This document shows positions 9,295-18,680 of a stretch of DNA of 64,000 nt, one piece after another; position 1 is the stretch's first letter; each line of letters opens with the position of its first letter. The position numbers and the translations under genes are program-made. The notes beneath the pieces are model-generated. The model saw nothing but the letters and a program-made list of their open reading frames with translations. It ran no database searches and was not told where the DNA came from. The DNA is from Streptomyces sp. NBC_01549 (GTDB lineage Bacteria; Actinomycetota; Actinomycetes; Streptomycetales; Streptomycetaceae), in NCBI RefSeq assembly GCF_026339955.1, contig NZ_JAPEPW010000004.1:124001-188000 (forward strand), given 5' to 3'.

Positions 9295-9332
9295 CAGAGG
9301 CCCCACCGGAAGATCACCCGGCGGGGCCTCTG
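9295..9332 (-). terminator. Strong hairpin terminator after the Imm1 gene
   Basis: CAGAGGCCCC pairs with GGGGCCTCTG across a short interior that itself carries CCGG/CCGG, giving a long GC stem. It sits 114 bases past the Imm1 stop and would end the deaminase-Imm1 transcript before the second toxin tail. Confidence 0.6.
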
Positions 9333-9445
9333 GCACATTTCAGGAACGGTCAAGTATTTTGACCTGCACGCGATATCCCGAAGGCTCACTGAGATCCGCC
9401 CAGGTCGGGGTTCGCGCCTCCATGCTCGCCAAAATCCCAACAGAA

Positions 9446-9952
9446 TCAGTCGTGCCGCTGTCCATTCATCTCTCCGTGAACCCACTCGATACACTCGGGC
9501 CGATCGCCGGTTCCAAGTCGGCAGAACTCCTCAAGTGCGGCCCGAACCTGATCGAGCGGCAGAGAACTTCTGGGGTCAAAGAAGTATGGGACCCCAGGGT
9601 CGGACACGACGCGCGGATCGAAATCAGGAGGACTTGGGTTATTGGAAACCCAAATGTGTTCCGAAATATCGCCTTTCGTCGCACGCTCTTGAGTTGCGAA
9701 CCAAACGAGCCCGCCGTAACCAGTCTCCGAGTTCACTGCGACCTGAAGGGTGTTGTCAGGCCACCAGTCGCGGACGGACTCCGAATGACGCCCGTCCGCG
9801 AACATAAACGATGCAACCTCTCCCGGACTGATCCATGGCTGGTCACGACGCTCTGATCGCAGGTTCTCCATGACCTCGGCAACTATTCCAGCCTTTTCCG
9901 ACCAGCTTTCTGCATAGTAATAGCGCCCATGGATCACTGCATTCAGAATCAC
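9446..9952 (-). CDS. Imm1-family immunity protein
   Basis: A 168-residue protein starting at GTG 9952, overlapping the deaminase stop in GTGA. It has the Imm1 layout: a central beta strand segment (YGGLVWFATQ), an aromatic YFFDPRSSLPLDQVRAALEE stretch and the C-terminal GDRPECIEWVHG motif. Imm1 proteins neutralise nucleic-acid-directed toxins including deaminases. The four-base overlap with the deaminase tail indicates coupled expression and identifies the cognate pair. It appears intact, so the host may be protected although the toxin has lost its N-terminus. Confidence 0.75.
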   Translation of the reverse strand: MILNAVIHGRYYYAESWSEKAGIVAEVMENLRSERRDQPWISPGEVASFMFADGRHSESVRDWWPDNTLQVAVNSETGYGGLVWFATQERATKGDISEHIWVSNNPSPPDFDPRVVSDPGVPYFFDPRSSLPLDQVRAALEEFCRLGTGDRPECIEWVHGEMNGQRHD

Positions 9953-10335
9953 GGCGCGGCGGCCTTTCCCGGAATAACTGCTGGCTCTGTTGCGCCAAGG
10001 TACCATACGGTCATCGCTGAACCTTCGGGCAGGATTTCCCTAATTGCGTTTCGGCACCCATACATGCCGCCGCATACGCCTTCAGAGTTATTCATGACAA
10101 CCGTTGCGTCGTTTACGCCATTTTGCCGCATCCACATTGCATATTGCGCTTCAACATGCTGTGACGCCGGGTAACGTGCAGCTCTCGGATTAATGGGGGC
10201 TCCATGTTTCCTAAGATATTTATCAGTAGCCTCAACGAGATCGCTGCTGTCGCCAGCTTCTATCTCGTCATGGATGGCATTTCCCGACGAATCGAAGATT
10301 CGACCGGTCGTCACGCGCTTAGAGGAAAGCTCACT
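9949..10335 (-). pseudogene. DddA-like (SCP1.201-type) deaminase toxin domain, delivery part missing
   Basis: The frame carries a whole C-terminal toxin domain: a lead-in (TTGRIFDSSGNAIHDEI), then QHVEAQYAMWMRQNGV with the zinc-ligand/catalytic HVE motif at about 10150-10158, then NNSEGVCGGMYGCRNAIREI with two ligand cysteines, and LPEGSAMTVWYLG. This order parallels the double-stranded-DNA cytosine deaminase DddA (HVE, NNPEGTC, LPE...MTV). Upstream of about 10335 the frame becomes antisense to an epoxide-hydrolase fragment, so signal, repeats and pre-toxin regions are lost. Substrate (DNA or RNA, single or double strand) cannot be read from sequence. Confidence 0.7.
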
Positions 10336-10339
10336 CCGC

Positions 10340-10639
10340 TCGCGACCGAGTTCACCGAAGCTGGGTTCACCAGCGCTCTCAACTGGTACCGCAACTGGCA
10401 GCTGACCGCCCCGTGGGAGGGCGCGCGGTACCGGATGCCCGGCCGCTACGTCACCGGCGACCGTGACCTGGTCTACGGGTTCCCGGGGATGGACCAACTG
10501 ATCCCCGCCCTGCCCACGCTTCGCCCGGGCATCGGACCGGGCACACATCCTGCCCAGCTGCGGCCACTGCATCGCCGAGGAGTACTCCGACCAGGTCAAT
10601 GCGACGCTGCTGGAATTCCTGGGTTCGCTGAAAAGTTGA
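10340..10639 (+). pseudogene. Epoxide-hydrolase-like alpha/beta hydrolase, C-terminal fragment with frameshift
   Basis: EFTEAGFTSALNWYRNWQLT, then YVTGDRDLVYGFPGMDQLIP matches the C-terminal part of actinobacterial epoxide hydrolases, including the GDxD region that supplies the charge-relay acid. The continuation with the catalytic His (GHILPSCGHCIAEEYSDQVN, ending LLEFLGSLKS) is in another frame, so an indel near 10540 broke it. The N-terminal nucleophile half is absent. Confidence 0.6.
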
Positions 10640-10674
10640 CCGGCTGACAAGTTGACGGGCACCGGATAGCACGC

Positions 10675-10782
10675 TTCCGGAATACCGCCTCTCCACCAGT
10701 TCGCCAGTCACCCCGACCGCGAGGCGATCGTCGATCGCATGTGCGAGCCCGGAGCGCTCACCGCCGGCAGGGCCTGAACCAT
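10675..10782 (+). pseudogene. Alpha/beta hydrolase scrap
   Basis: A short frame reads LHQFASHPDREAIVDRMCEP then GALTAGRA and stops. The pattern resembles the cap region of alpha/beta hydrolases related to the preceding fragment. It is too short to be a gene. Confidence 0.35.
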
Positions 10783-10924
10783 GGGCAGGTGCGCCGCCGC
10801 AACGACTGCCGCGCCCTGGATGGTCGCGGCGCCAAGTCAGCTGCATCACCGCCCGAGGTCGGTTACGTTTATAAAGCACCTGGTCAGAGGGGGGTAACAA
10901 GTCGTAACCCACCTGGGACACTCC

Positions 10925-12511
10925 ATGACCGGCCTGACCGTCATCCTGCTGCTCGTGGTTCTGGCCACCGCCGTGGCGACCGGTGCCCGACGCTGGAGCT
11001 TGCCCGCCCCCTCGCTCCTCGTAGTTGCCGGTCTGGTCGTGGGGCTCATGCCCTGGGTTCCAGAGGTGCGCCTGCCGCCTCACGTGATCAACGTGCTGGT
11101 GCTGCCACCGCTGCTCTACGCCGCGGCTGGGGAAATCTCCGTCCGCGACCTGCGCACCGTGTGGCGGCCTGTGACCGGCCTGGTCTTCGGCCTGGTCCTC
11201 GCCTCGGCCATCGCCGTCGGGTACGTGGCCCACGCGATCACCCCGCTCACGGCCGCAACCGCGTTCATCCTCGGCTCTGTCCTGGCCAGCACCGACCCCG
11301 TGGCCGTGACCGCGCTTGGCCGGCGCCTGTCTCTCCCACCGCGCGTGCAGGCCATGGTGCAGGCGGAAAGCCTGTTCAACGATGCCACCTCACTGGTCCT
11401 GTACAAGGTCGCCGTGGCCACCGCGGTGTCCGGCAGCGCCATCAGTGTGCCCGGGACCGTTGAGCAGTTCCTGATCCTTGCAGGCGGAGGAGGCCTCATC
11501 GGCGCGGCGGTCGCCGCAGTGGTGGCCCTGATCCGCAGACGGACCGAGGACCCCATGCTGGAGACCGTCATCGCATTGGTCACGCCGTACGCCTCTTACG
11601 TCATCGCGGAGCAATCGCACACCTCCGGCGTGACCGCCGTCATCGTGTCCGGGGTCGTCCTCGGCAGCACCGGCCACAAGCTCAGCAACGCCCCCGTCCG
11701 CCTCCAGGTCCACGCCGTCTACGACACCGTGACCTTCCTGCTGGAGAGCGTCGTCTTCGCCCTGATCGGCCTCGAGCTCCCCTCGGCCGTCCGTCATCTC
11801 GCGCGCGACGAGCACGGCTGGCCGCTGTGGGTGCCGGTGATCGCCTTCACTCTGTTGGCGATTCGCCTGCTGTGGATCTTCCCGCTGTCCGCCCTGATCC
11901 ACCACCGGCACAGGGAGGGCGACAACCGCCTCTCCTGGCGTGTCCCGGCTGTCCTGTCCTGGGCGGGCACCCGAGGCGTCATGCCGCTGGCAGCCGCGCT
12001 CTCCATCCCCCTGGTCACCCACACAGGGGCGCCGCTGCCGCACCGGGCGCTCATTCTCACGCTCACCACCGGGACCATCGCGCTCACTCTGATCTTCCAG
12101 GGTTTCACCCTGGTCCCCGTCGTCCGCCGCTCCGGCATCGCTCTGGAACCGGAGAGCACCGCCCGTGAGGAGGCCCGGACCCGCCGACACATTGCAAACG
12201 CCGCTCTCGAAGAGCTCAAACAGCTTGGCGATCTGGATCAGCTCGCTGATCTGGGTGCCGCCGCCGAGGCCGCCTTGAAACAGGCCCGTCGTCATCTGGA
12301 AGCGCGCATCCACCAGGTTGAAGACGCCCACTACAGCGACCCGGACGCCCGTCCTGCCGACGCCTACCGCGAGATACGCCAGACACTCATCGCCATCGAG
12401 GCGGCCGAGCTCCAGCACCTCTACGAAGCGAACAAGATCAGCAACGCCACCCGACGCCGGATCCAGCACGAACTCGACCTCGAAGAAGCCAGCCTCCGTG
12501 ACCGCGGCTGA
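10925..12511 (+). CDS. Na+/H+ antiporter, CPA1 (NhaP-type)
   Basis: A 528-residue membrane protein with about twelve hydrophobic segments followed by a 110-residue charged cytoplasmic tail. Diagnostic CPA1 motifs are ASTDPVAVTALGRRL, ESLFNDATSLVLY (the FND ion-binding motif) and WAGTRGVMPLAAALSIP. It exchanges cytosolic Na+ or K+ for external protons and supports pH and salt homeostasis. The tail is rich in helices with heptad-like Leu/Ala and probably forms the regulatory dimer. It starts at an ATG preceded only by a weak ribosome site. The gene is full length and stands alone between fragments. Confidence 0.9.
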   Translation: MTGLTVILLLVVLATAVATGARRWSLPAPSLLVVAGLVVGLMPWVPEVRLPPHVINVLVLPPLLYAAAGEISVRDLRTVWRPVTGLVFGLVLASAIAVGYVAHAITPLTAATAFILGSVLASTDPVAVTALGRRLSLPPRVQAMVQAESLFNDATSLVLYKVAVATAVSGSAISVPGTVEQFLILAGGGGLIGAAVAAVVALIRRRTEDPMLETVIALVTPYASYVIAEQSHTSGVTAVIVSGVVLGSTGHKLSNAPVRLQVHAVYDTVTFLLESVVFALIGLELPSAVRHLARDEHGWPLWVPVIAFTLLAIRLLWIFPLSALIHHRHREGDNRLSWRVPAVLSWAGTRGVMPLAAALSIPLVTHTGAPLPHRALILTLTTGTIALTLIFQGFTLVPVVRRSGIALEPESTAREEARTRRHIANAALEELKQLGDLDQLADLGAAAEAALKQARRHLEARIHQVEDAHYSDPDARPADAYREIRQTLIAIEAAELQHLYEANKISNATRRRIQHELDLEEASLRDRG

Positions 12512-12904
12512 CTGCCAGCCCCGGTAACCCCTAGGTCAAAGCCTTCTGCCCCGACCAATGGACGAACGAGAGCGGCCGGCTTGTCTGCCTCGTGCGACCA
12601 GCGGACTGCTGACATGACCGAGGGGATGTCCTGCTGCTCGCATGGCGATGGTGTGCGGCCGATATCGACACCGGCACCTTGATCGCCGGCTCACTGCCCT
12701 GGCCGCCTCGCGCGCCCTTCCAGCATCGAAGGCATGCGGCGACGACCAGGAGGAGGCTGGGAGTGGAGATGATGGCCTGGCCGATGCCACGGCTGCTCGG
12801 TTGCCGCTGGCAGGTTGTGCCATGCATGTCCGCAGGTGCCTTTGCAGTACGTCTCGCGGCGGCGAGTGTCTGCAATGGCGAACACGGAGAGCGGTGGGCG
12901 ACGC
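12512..12904. other. No gene recognised
   Basis: This stretch between the antiporter and the IS6 relic is open in several frames but none resembles a known family or has a plausible start and ribosome site. It directly abuts the cut C-terminal end of the IS6 transposase, so it is probably rearranged DNA. Confidence 0.4.
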
Positions 12905-13398
12905 CGTAGCTGCGGAGCTTGTCGGTGACCAGCGCCCGCGGCACCCGGCACTGCTTCTTCATCAGCTTGGCCATGAACCGCCTGGCGGCCTTGGCGTCGC
13001 GCCTGCTCTGGACAAGGACGTCCAGCACGTTGCCGTCCTGATCGACCGCGCGCCACAGGTACCGCCGCTCGCCGTTGATCTTCACGAACACCTCGTCCAG
13101 GTGCCTCTTGTCACCGGCCCGGGGCTTTCGGCGGCGCAGCCCGGCCGCGTACGCGGGTCCGAACTTGGCGCACCACTGGCGGATCGTCTCGCAGGAGACG
13201 ATCACGCCGCGGGCGAGCATGAGCTCCTCCACCTCGCGGAAGCTCAGCGGGAAACGGTGATACAGCCACACGCAAGTACGCGATGATCTCCGCCGGGTAC
13301 CGGAACCCCTTACACGACGGCGACCCCGCGTCCAAGACTGCCCTCCCCGCGAGCACAACCCCAAGATCATCCCAGATCTCAGCCAAGTTGACGACGCC
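12905..13398 (-). pseudogene. IS6-family element, copy 2, 3' truncated and frameshifted
   Basis: A degenerate terminal repeat (GGCGTCGTCAACTTGGCT on the minus strand) ends at 13398. The transposase follows on the minus strand: YKGFRYPAEIIA, then a one-base shift into CVWLYHRFPLSFREVEELML, continuing to VTDKLRSYGVAHR where it is cut near 12905. The last third, with the catalytic Glu, and the distal terminal repeat are gone. It is more diverged than the other copies, so this is an older insertion. Confidence 0.75.
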
Positions 13399-14456
13399 CC
13401 CTCGACGCCCTCCCGAGAAGCCGCGCCACTGAGACCTTCCGCAGCCAGCTCGTCGCCACCGGATGTCTACCGAAACGCAACAACTACGCTGCGGAGTTCC
13501 AGAGTTGGTTGAACTCCTACCTCGTCGATGTCGCAGTATCAGACCACCGGCTTCACCTCCACGAGTACGGCATCTGGCGGCTTCTCCCCAGGATCCGTCA
13601 ACCTCGGGACAGTAGACCCCAGACCTACCCGACCCTTCAGTACGCCAAGAGCAGGATCAAAGCCGCCGAGTCCTTCCTCGCCTGGCTCGCCCAGCGCGAC
13701 ACACCACTTGCGAAAGCCACCCAGGCGGACGTCGAGGAGTTCATCACCCAGAACCCGCAGCTCCTTGGCGCCATGGAACCGTTTCTCCGATGGACGACGC
13801 GGACCCGCAAGACCCGCAAGCTCTCCTGTCGCAAACAGCGCATTGACCAGCCCATGCCCGCCATCACGTCCGAGGAGCGGTGTCAACTGCTTCGACGCCT
13901 ACTCCACGACGGCAGCCTCGACCTGGCCGACCGCGTCATGGGCGCGATCATCCTGACCTACGCCGCCCCGCTGACGAAGACACTGATGATCCGCACCGAC
14001 GACATCCGGATCACCGACAACGACGACGACGTCGACGTCCACCTGCGGTTGGGTGCGACCGAGCTCCGCCTACCACCACTACTCGACCAACTCGTCGTCC
14101 AACACCTGCGACAAGATCGCCTGCCGCACGTGGGAGCGGCCATCGTGACGGGCCCCTGGCTCTTCCCCGGGATGAAAGCTGGCCAGCCGCTCAGCCACGC
14201 CCGAGCCGGGGTTCGCCTGCGCAGACTGGGACTGCATCCCGGGCCCGCACGGTCACGGGCCCTGCTCCATCTGGCCGCACGCATCGAAGCCCCCCTCCTC
14301 GCACAGGCTCTCGGCATCACCCCGCGCACCGCAGTCCGCTGGTCGGATCTCGCCGGCCGCACCTACAGCGGATACGTCGCCCGAGTCGTGAGGACGACGC
14401 CCGATCGCCAGAAGACGGAGGTCAGCAGTAGCGTCCGCTCGCCTCGGCCTTGCTGA
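13399..14456 (+). pseudogene. Recombinase/integrase-like protein, 5' truncated by IS6
   Basis: The frame is open from the IS6 edge, so the true start lies upstream and is lost; about 350 residues remain. It contains an N-terminal core-binding-like region (KAAESFLAWLAQRDTPLAKA then TQADVEEFI) and a C-terminal region (RSRALLHLAARIEAPLLAQA then LGITPRTAVRWSDLAGR). Streptomyces have many such XerD-like proteins that lack a convincing RHRY tetrad; I see no clear HxxR or catalytic Tyr here. It converges with the DUF1963 gene, overlapping its 3' end by 35 bases. Confidence 0.5.
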
Positions 14457-15219
14457 AGTCGCCAGCTGCGAACGCCTTCGCCGGAATCGTGAAGTACATG
14501 GTCCCGGCATCGCCCCAGCCCCATCCGAGCTCTCCGTCCTCCGTGAGCTGGAGCAGATGGACGGCAGGACCGTCGGCATCGCGACGGGTCACCCCAGACC
14601 CATACGAGGTGTCAGGCCACCCGAAGGCGCGATGACGGCCTGTGGTGTTCCCGTCGATATCGCCCATCGCGGTGAGGATGAGCGATGCCGCGCCCCAGTG
14701 CTCGTCCGGGTCGAAGTCGAGGTCGTCGTCCTCAACGTCCCAGCAGTCCGGGAGCATGGTCACCTCGGCGGCGTGGAGAGGCTGGACCTGATAGCCGCGT
14801 GCCGGTTCGGGTGCGGCTGTCTCGACCGCCAGAGCGGGGTCCGCGGGGATCACCCGGCACACCTCGGGCCCGGATGTGTCCAGTACGCGGTACTCCTCGT
14901 AAGGCACGTCCGGATCGAGGTAGAAGAAGTTGAGCAGACCCGGCCGCGTCGGCAGCTCGTGCGCAAGCCAAAGCGCGAGGGCGTCGCTATCGAGGACGGC
15001 GTGCAAGGACAATGGGACACCGTCGAGTTCGGGCCAGGCCGTGCCCGGTTCGAGCAAGGCAGGCCCACCGAGCCGGCATCGGCCGGTCGCCTCGGTGTCA
15101 GCTGTCGCAGGCTCCAGCCGGAAGCCGCGACGGCCCATGGCCACGAACTGCTGGCCGGCGTCCTCACCGAGCCGTTCGGCGCATACCCGGCGCATGCCGA
15201 CAGGGTCGTCGAATTCCAT
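14422..15219 (-). CDS. DUF1963 (YwqG-like) protein
   Basis: A 265-residue soluble protein from ATG 15219. It has the YwqG/DUF1963 pattern: an early RLGGPALLEPGTAWPELDGV block, the PLSLHAVLDS strand, GLLNFFYLDPDVPYEEYRV, and a C-terminal LLQLTEDGELGWGWGDAGTM YFTI strand pair. Function is unknown, and some members sit near toxin loci. The ribosome site is weak. The gene sits directly behind an HxlR scrap whose frame runs into it, so its native promoter may be lost. Confidence 0.75.
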   Translation of the reverse strand: MEFDDPVGMRRVCAERLGEDAGQQFVAMGRRGFRLEPATADTEATGRCRLGGPALLEPGTAWPELDGVPLSLHAVLDSDALALWLAHELPTRPGLLNFFYLDPDVPYEEYRVLDTSGPEVCRVIPADPALAVETAAPEPARGYQVQPLHAAEVTMLPDCWDVEDDDLDFDPDEHWGAASLILTAMGDIDGNTTGRHRAFGWPDTSYGSGVTRRDADGPAVHLLQLTEDGELGWGWGDAGTMYFTIPAKAFAAGDFSKAEASGRYC

Positions 15220-15225
15220 GCCTGG

Positions 15226-15404
15226 CGCAGGATGCTCGGCCCGTCCGGCCACGGCAGGTGCTTGTCGCCCCATTGCTGCAGGGCGAGCAGGACGACGAGG
15301 AGATCCCGGCCCGCATCCGTGAGCACGTACGAGAAGCGAGCCCGCTCTCCCGGTTCCCGGCAGGGCACCTTCTCCATCACGCCGTATGCGACCAGCGTGT
15401 ATCC
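15226..15404 (-). pseudogene. HxlR-type regulator, C-terminal half
   Basis: The minus frame reads TLVAYGVMEKVPCREPGERA then RFSYVLTDAGRDLLVVLLAL QQWGDKHL, the wing and C-terminal helix of HxlR winged-helix regulators. The recognition helix and N-terminus are absent. Since the IS701 next to it has a clean target duplication, the truncation predates that insertion. Confidence 0.6.
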
Positions 15405-15416
15405 GGCGTTGTCGTC

Positions 15417-16810
15417 CTAGTACTGCAACCGCATCTGCCGTGACAGGTGCTGGGTTGGCTCGTTGTTCCGACTGTGCGATGAATCGTTGACGGTTGAGCA
15501 GGTCGAGTCGTGGTCCGAGGGGATAGCCGGGTTCCATGCCCGGTTCGCCCACCGTTTCGGCAGGTCGGAGCCCCGCGAGCGGGCGTCGGACTACCTGAAC
15601 GGGTTGCTCGCGCCGCTTGAGAAGAAGAACGGGTGGACGCTGTCGGAGCAGGTCGGGCAGTTGCGCCCCGACGGCGTCCAGCGCCTGCTCAACCACTCCG
15701 ACTGGGACGAGAACGCGGTCCGCGACGATGTCCGGGACTTCGTCGTGGAGACCATCGGCGCCAAGGACGCGGTGCTGATCGGCGACGACACCGGCTTCCT
15801 GAAGAAGGGCACCAAGTCCGCCGGCGTCCAGCGGCAGTACACCGGCACAGCCGGCCGCACGGAGAACAGCCAGATCGGAACATTCCTGGCCTACGCCTCC
15901 GCCAGGGGCGGGCGTTGATCGACCGCGAGCTCTACATCCCCGTCTCCTGGACGGATGACCGTGACCGCTGCCGCGCGGCCGGGATCGACGACGAGGTCCC
16001 CTTCGCGACCAAGAACGAGCACTTCAAGTGGATGCTGCAACGCGCCATCGACGCGGGTGTCCCGTTCGCGTGGGTCACCGCTGACGAGGCATACGGGCAG
16101 GTCAAGCACCTGCGAGTGTGGCTGGAGGAACGTCGGGTCGCGCACGTGCTGGCCACGAAGGTCAACGACACTGTGATCACCACGCACGGGGCGGACACGC
16201 GGGTGGACCAGTTGGTCGCCGCGCTGCCCCGCCAGCGGTGGAAACGAATCTCCGGCGGGGCCGGCGCGCACGGTGAGCGGATCTACGACTGGGCGCGTGT
16301 CGCGATCCGCCCGTCCTGGGAAAACGGCTTCGGGCACTGGGTGCTGGCCCGACGCAGCGTCAGCGACCCGAGCGAGATCGCCTACTACGTCTGCTACGGC
16401 CCGGTCGCCTCCCGACTGAAAGACCTGGTCAAAGTAGCTGCCGCGAGGTGGGCGGTCGAGGAGTGCTTCCAGACCGCGAAGGGAGAGTGCGGTCTGGACC
16501 ACTACCAGGTGCGGCTCTACCGGGCCTGGTACCGCCACATCACCCTGGCCATGGCCGCCCTTGCCTACCTGACCGCCGTCCGCGCCGCAGAAGCCACAAA
16601 AGGGGCACTCTCGACGACGAGCAAGACCTCATACCCCTCAGCGTCCCGGAGATCCGCCGGTTGATGGGCCACGTCGTCGTCACGCGCCACTGTCACAGCA
16701 ACGAGCACCATCTGCACTGGTCACGCTTCCGACGACGCAGCCAAGCCCGAGCCCGCCGCTCCCACTATAAACGCCGAGGCCACATTCTCCAGATGCGGTT
16801 GCAGTACTAG
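15417..16810 (+). mobile_element. IS701-type insertion sequence with CTAG target duplication
   Basis: The element (15421-16806, 1386 bp) is bounded by inverted repeats beginning TACTGCAACCGCATCT and by identical CTAG tetramers at 15417-15420 and 16807-16810, the target-site pattern expected of IS701-like elements. Removing it joins the SDR gene end to the HxlR scrap. Its transposase is broken by a one-base shift. Confidence 0.85.
15463..16664 (+). pseudogene. IS701-family transposase, -1 frameshift
   Basis: The first frame (to 15918) carries DAVLIGDDTGFLKKGTKSAG with the first catalytic Asp, and QRQYTGTAGRTENSQIGTFL. The second frame (from about 15905) continues LIDRELYIPVSWTDDRDRC, AWVTADEAYGQVKHLR (second Asp) and WAVEECFQTAKGECGLDHYQ (Glu region). 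A missing G in the run at 15904-15907 separates them. Either the copy is dead or frameshifting at the G run restores it; no slippery heptamer is obvious. Confidence 0.75.
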
Positions 16811-17637
16811 TCGTGATCGGTGGAAAGGGCGACATGCCGCCAGGCGTCCATCTCCTTGCGGAAGGTGTCCAGTTTGGCGTCGAAGGCTTGCAGGGTGTCG
16901 GTGCCGAGCTGGAGGCGCAGGGGCGGCTCGGGGGCGGCGGCCATCTCGACGATGGCGTGGGCGGCCTTGACCGGGTCGCCGGGCTGGGCGTGGTTCAGGC
17001 CGGGGACGGCGTCACGCATCGCGCCGGCGGTGGGCGCGTAGTCGTCGATGGTGTCGGGGCCGGTGTGCAGGCTGGCGGCGTCTAGGAAGTCGGTGCGGAA
17101 GAAGCCCGGTTCCACGAGTATCACGTGGATGCCGAGGGGTGCGAGTTCGGTGTGGAGGGTCTCGGTGAAGCCTTCGACGGCGAACTTGGTGGAGGCGTAG
17201 ATGCCCCAGCCCGGCGCGGTGGCGAAGCCCACGATGGAGCTGATGTTGATCACGTGGCCGGAACGCCGGCGCCGCAGGACCGGCAGCACGGCGCGCTGCA
17301 CGGCGAGTGGGCCGAACACGTTGGTCTCGTACACCGCACGCACCGCAGCGTCGTCGGACTCCTCAACGGCAGCGAGCAGGCCGGTGCCGGCGTTGTTGAC
17401 CAGGACGTCGATCCGGCCGAACCGCTCGACCGCCGCGTCGACGGCCGCCTGGATGCTCTGCGGGTCGGTCACGTCCAGCGGCACGGCGAGCAGCGCGTCG
17501 CCGGCGTCGGGAAACTGCTCGCGGACGGCTTCGGCCTTCCTGGCGGTCGCGACCACCTGGTGACCGGCGGCGAGAGCCGCGCGGGTGATCTCCAGGCCGA
17601 AGCCCCGGGACGATCCCGTGATGAACCAAACGCTCAT
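16807..17637 (-). CDS. Short-chain dehydrogenase/reductase (classical SDR)
   Basis: A 276-residue NAD(P)-dependent oxidoreductase. It has the glycine-rich TGSSRGFG, the NNAG motif (DVLVNNAGTG), catalytic Ser in NISSIVGFA and YASTK with the catalytic Tyr and Lys. The ATG follows GGAGAAGACA. It lies 15 bp after the NmrA-like gene and shares its operon. The last codons and TAG stop fall exactly in the CTAG duplication made by IS701, so the stop was present before insertion. Substrate unknown; with the NmrA protein, pump and TetR it suggests detoxification of an electrophilic compound. Confidence 0.85.
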   Translation of the reverse strand: MSVWFITGSSRGFGLEITRAALAAGHQVVATARKAEAVREQFPDAGDALLAVPLDVTDPQSIQAAVDAAVERFGRIDVLVNNAGTGLLAAVEESDDAAVRAVYETNVFGPLAVQRAVLPVLRRRRSGHVINISSIVGFATAPGWGIYASTKFAVEGFTETLHTELAPLGIHVILVEPGFFRTDFLDAASLHTGPDTIDDYAPTAGAMRDAVPGLNHAQPGDPVKAAHAIVEMAAAPEPPLRLQLGTDTLQAFDAKLDTFRKEMDAWRHVALSTDHD

Positions 17638-17652
17638 TGTCTTCTCCGGTGT

Positions 17653-18528
17653 TCAGGCGGTGGTCAGGTCGAAGGCGGGGCGGTTTTGGGCGATGAAGCC
17701 CTCGACGTCGAGGGGGTCGCTGCCGCCGATCGTCTTCACGAGGTCGTTGGTGCCGGCGAAGACGCCGTTGCGGTAGTCGACGGCCACGGCGAGCAGGTGC
17801 TGGATCAGGTGGTCCGGCGCGCCGCGCCCGTGCAGGATGGCGGCGAATTCGTCGAGTTCGATGGGAACGTAGGTGACGTCGCGGTCCAGCGCCCGCGACA
17901 TCTTCTCGGCGATCTCGTAGTGGTTGAGTTCCTCGGCTCCGTACAGCGGGTAGATCTGGCCCGCGTGCGGGGCGGGGTCTTCCAGGATGGCCGCGATCAC
18001 CTTCGCCTGGTCGCTTTCCGCGATGGGGGCGTGGCGTCCGTCGGCGAACGGCAGGCGCAGTTCGCCGGTTCCGTCGGCCCAGGTGTCGATCAGCCACTGG
18101 GCGAAGAAGGTCGGGCGGATGTGGGTGACGGGGACCGGGGCGTGGTCCAGGACGCGTTCGGCGACCCAGTGCTGGCGTGCCGCGTTGCTGGCGGTGTTGC
18201 GGCGGGCGGAGATCTGCGACATGTTCACGATCGCCTGGACCCCGTTCTCCTCCGCGGCCTGGGCCACGTTCGCGGTGGCGTCCATCAGGCCGGGGCGGAT
18301 CGGATAGGTGAAGTACAGGGCGTCGATCCCCTTGGTCGCGCGGGCCAGGGTGTCCAGGTCGAGTACGTCGCCTTCCACGACGTCGGCTCCGAGGGCGGCG
18401 AGCCGCTCGGCTCGCCCGTCGAGGCCGCGGACGAGTGCGCGGACGCGGTGACCGCGCTGGAGCAGGAGTTCGGTCGTACGGCCGCCGGTCTTGCCGGTGG
18501 CCCCGATCACGAGGAGGTTGCGTTCCAT
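17653..18528 (-). CDS. NmrA-like NAD(P)-binding oxidoreductase/sensor
   Basis: A 291-residue atypical SDR beginning MERNLLVIGATGKTGGRTTE, with the GATGxxG nucleotide-binding loop. It lacks a YxxxK pair in the usual place, as in the NmrA/quinone-oxidoreductase-2 group that senses or reduces quinones. It is followed after 15 bp by the SDR and preceded by the MFS pump, 150 bp upstream on the same strand, so the three probably share the TetR-controlled promoter at 20103-20212. Confidence 0.8.
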   Translation of the reverse strand: MERNLLVIGATGKTGGRTTELLLQRGHRVRALVRGLDGRAERLAALGADVVEGDVLDLDTLARATKGIDALYFTYPIRPGLMDATANVAQAAEENGVQAIVNMSQISARRNTASNAARQHWVAERVLDHAPVPVTHIRPTFFAQWLIDTWADGTGELRLPFADGRHAPIAESDQAKVIAAILEDPAPHAGQIYPLYGAEELNHYEIAEKMSRALDRDVTYVPIELDEFAAILHGRGAPDHLIQHLLAVAVDYRNGVFAGTNDLVKTIGGSDPLDVEGFIAQNRPAFDLTTA

Positions 18529-18680
18529 GAGGGTGATCTCCGTTTCTTGAGAGGGCGCTGGCGGGAACTCCAGCGTCAGTCCTTCGAGCGGGTGTCGCAG
18601 AAGGTGAGTGCGGCGGTGCGACGCCCGTCTTGCAGGAGGCTGCGATCGCGGGCCCGCCCCGAGTGGGCGCGGCCCTGTAG

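Noticed and set aside
13399..14456. A functional tyrosine recombinase
   Set aside because: The RHRY catalytic residues cannot be picked out, and the 5' end is missing; called only integrase-like.
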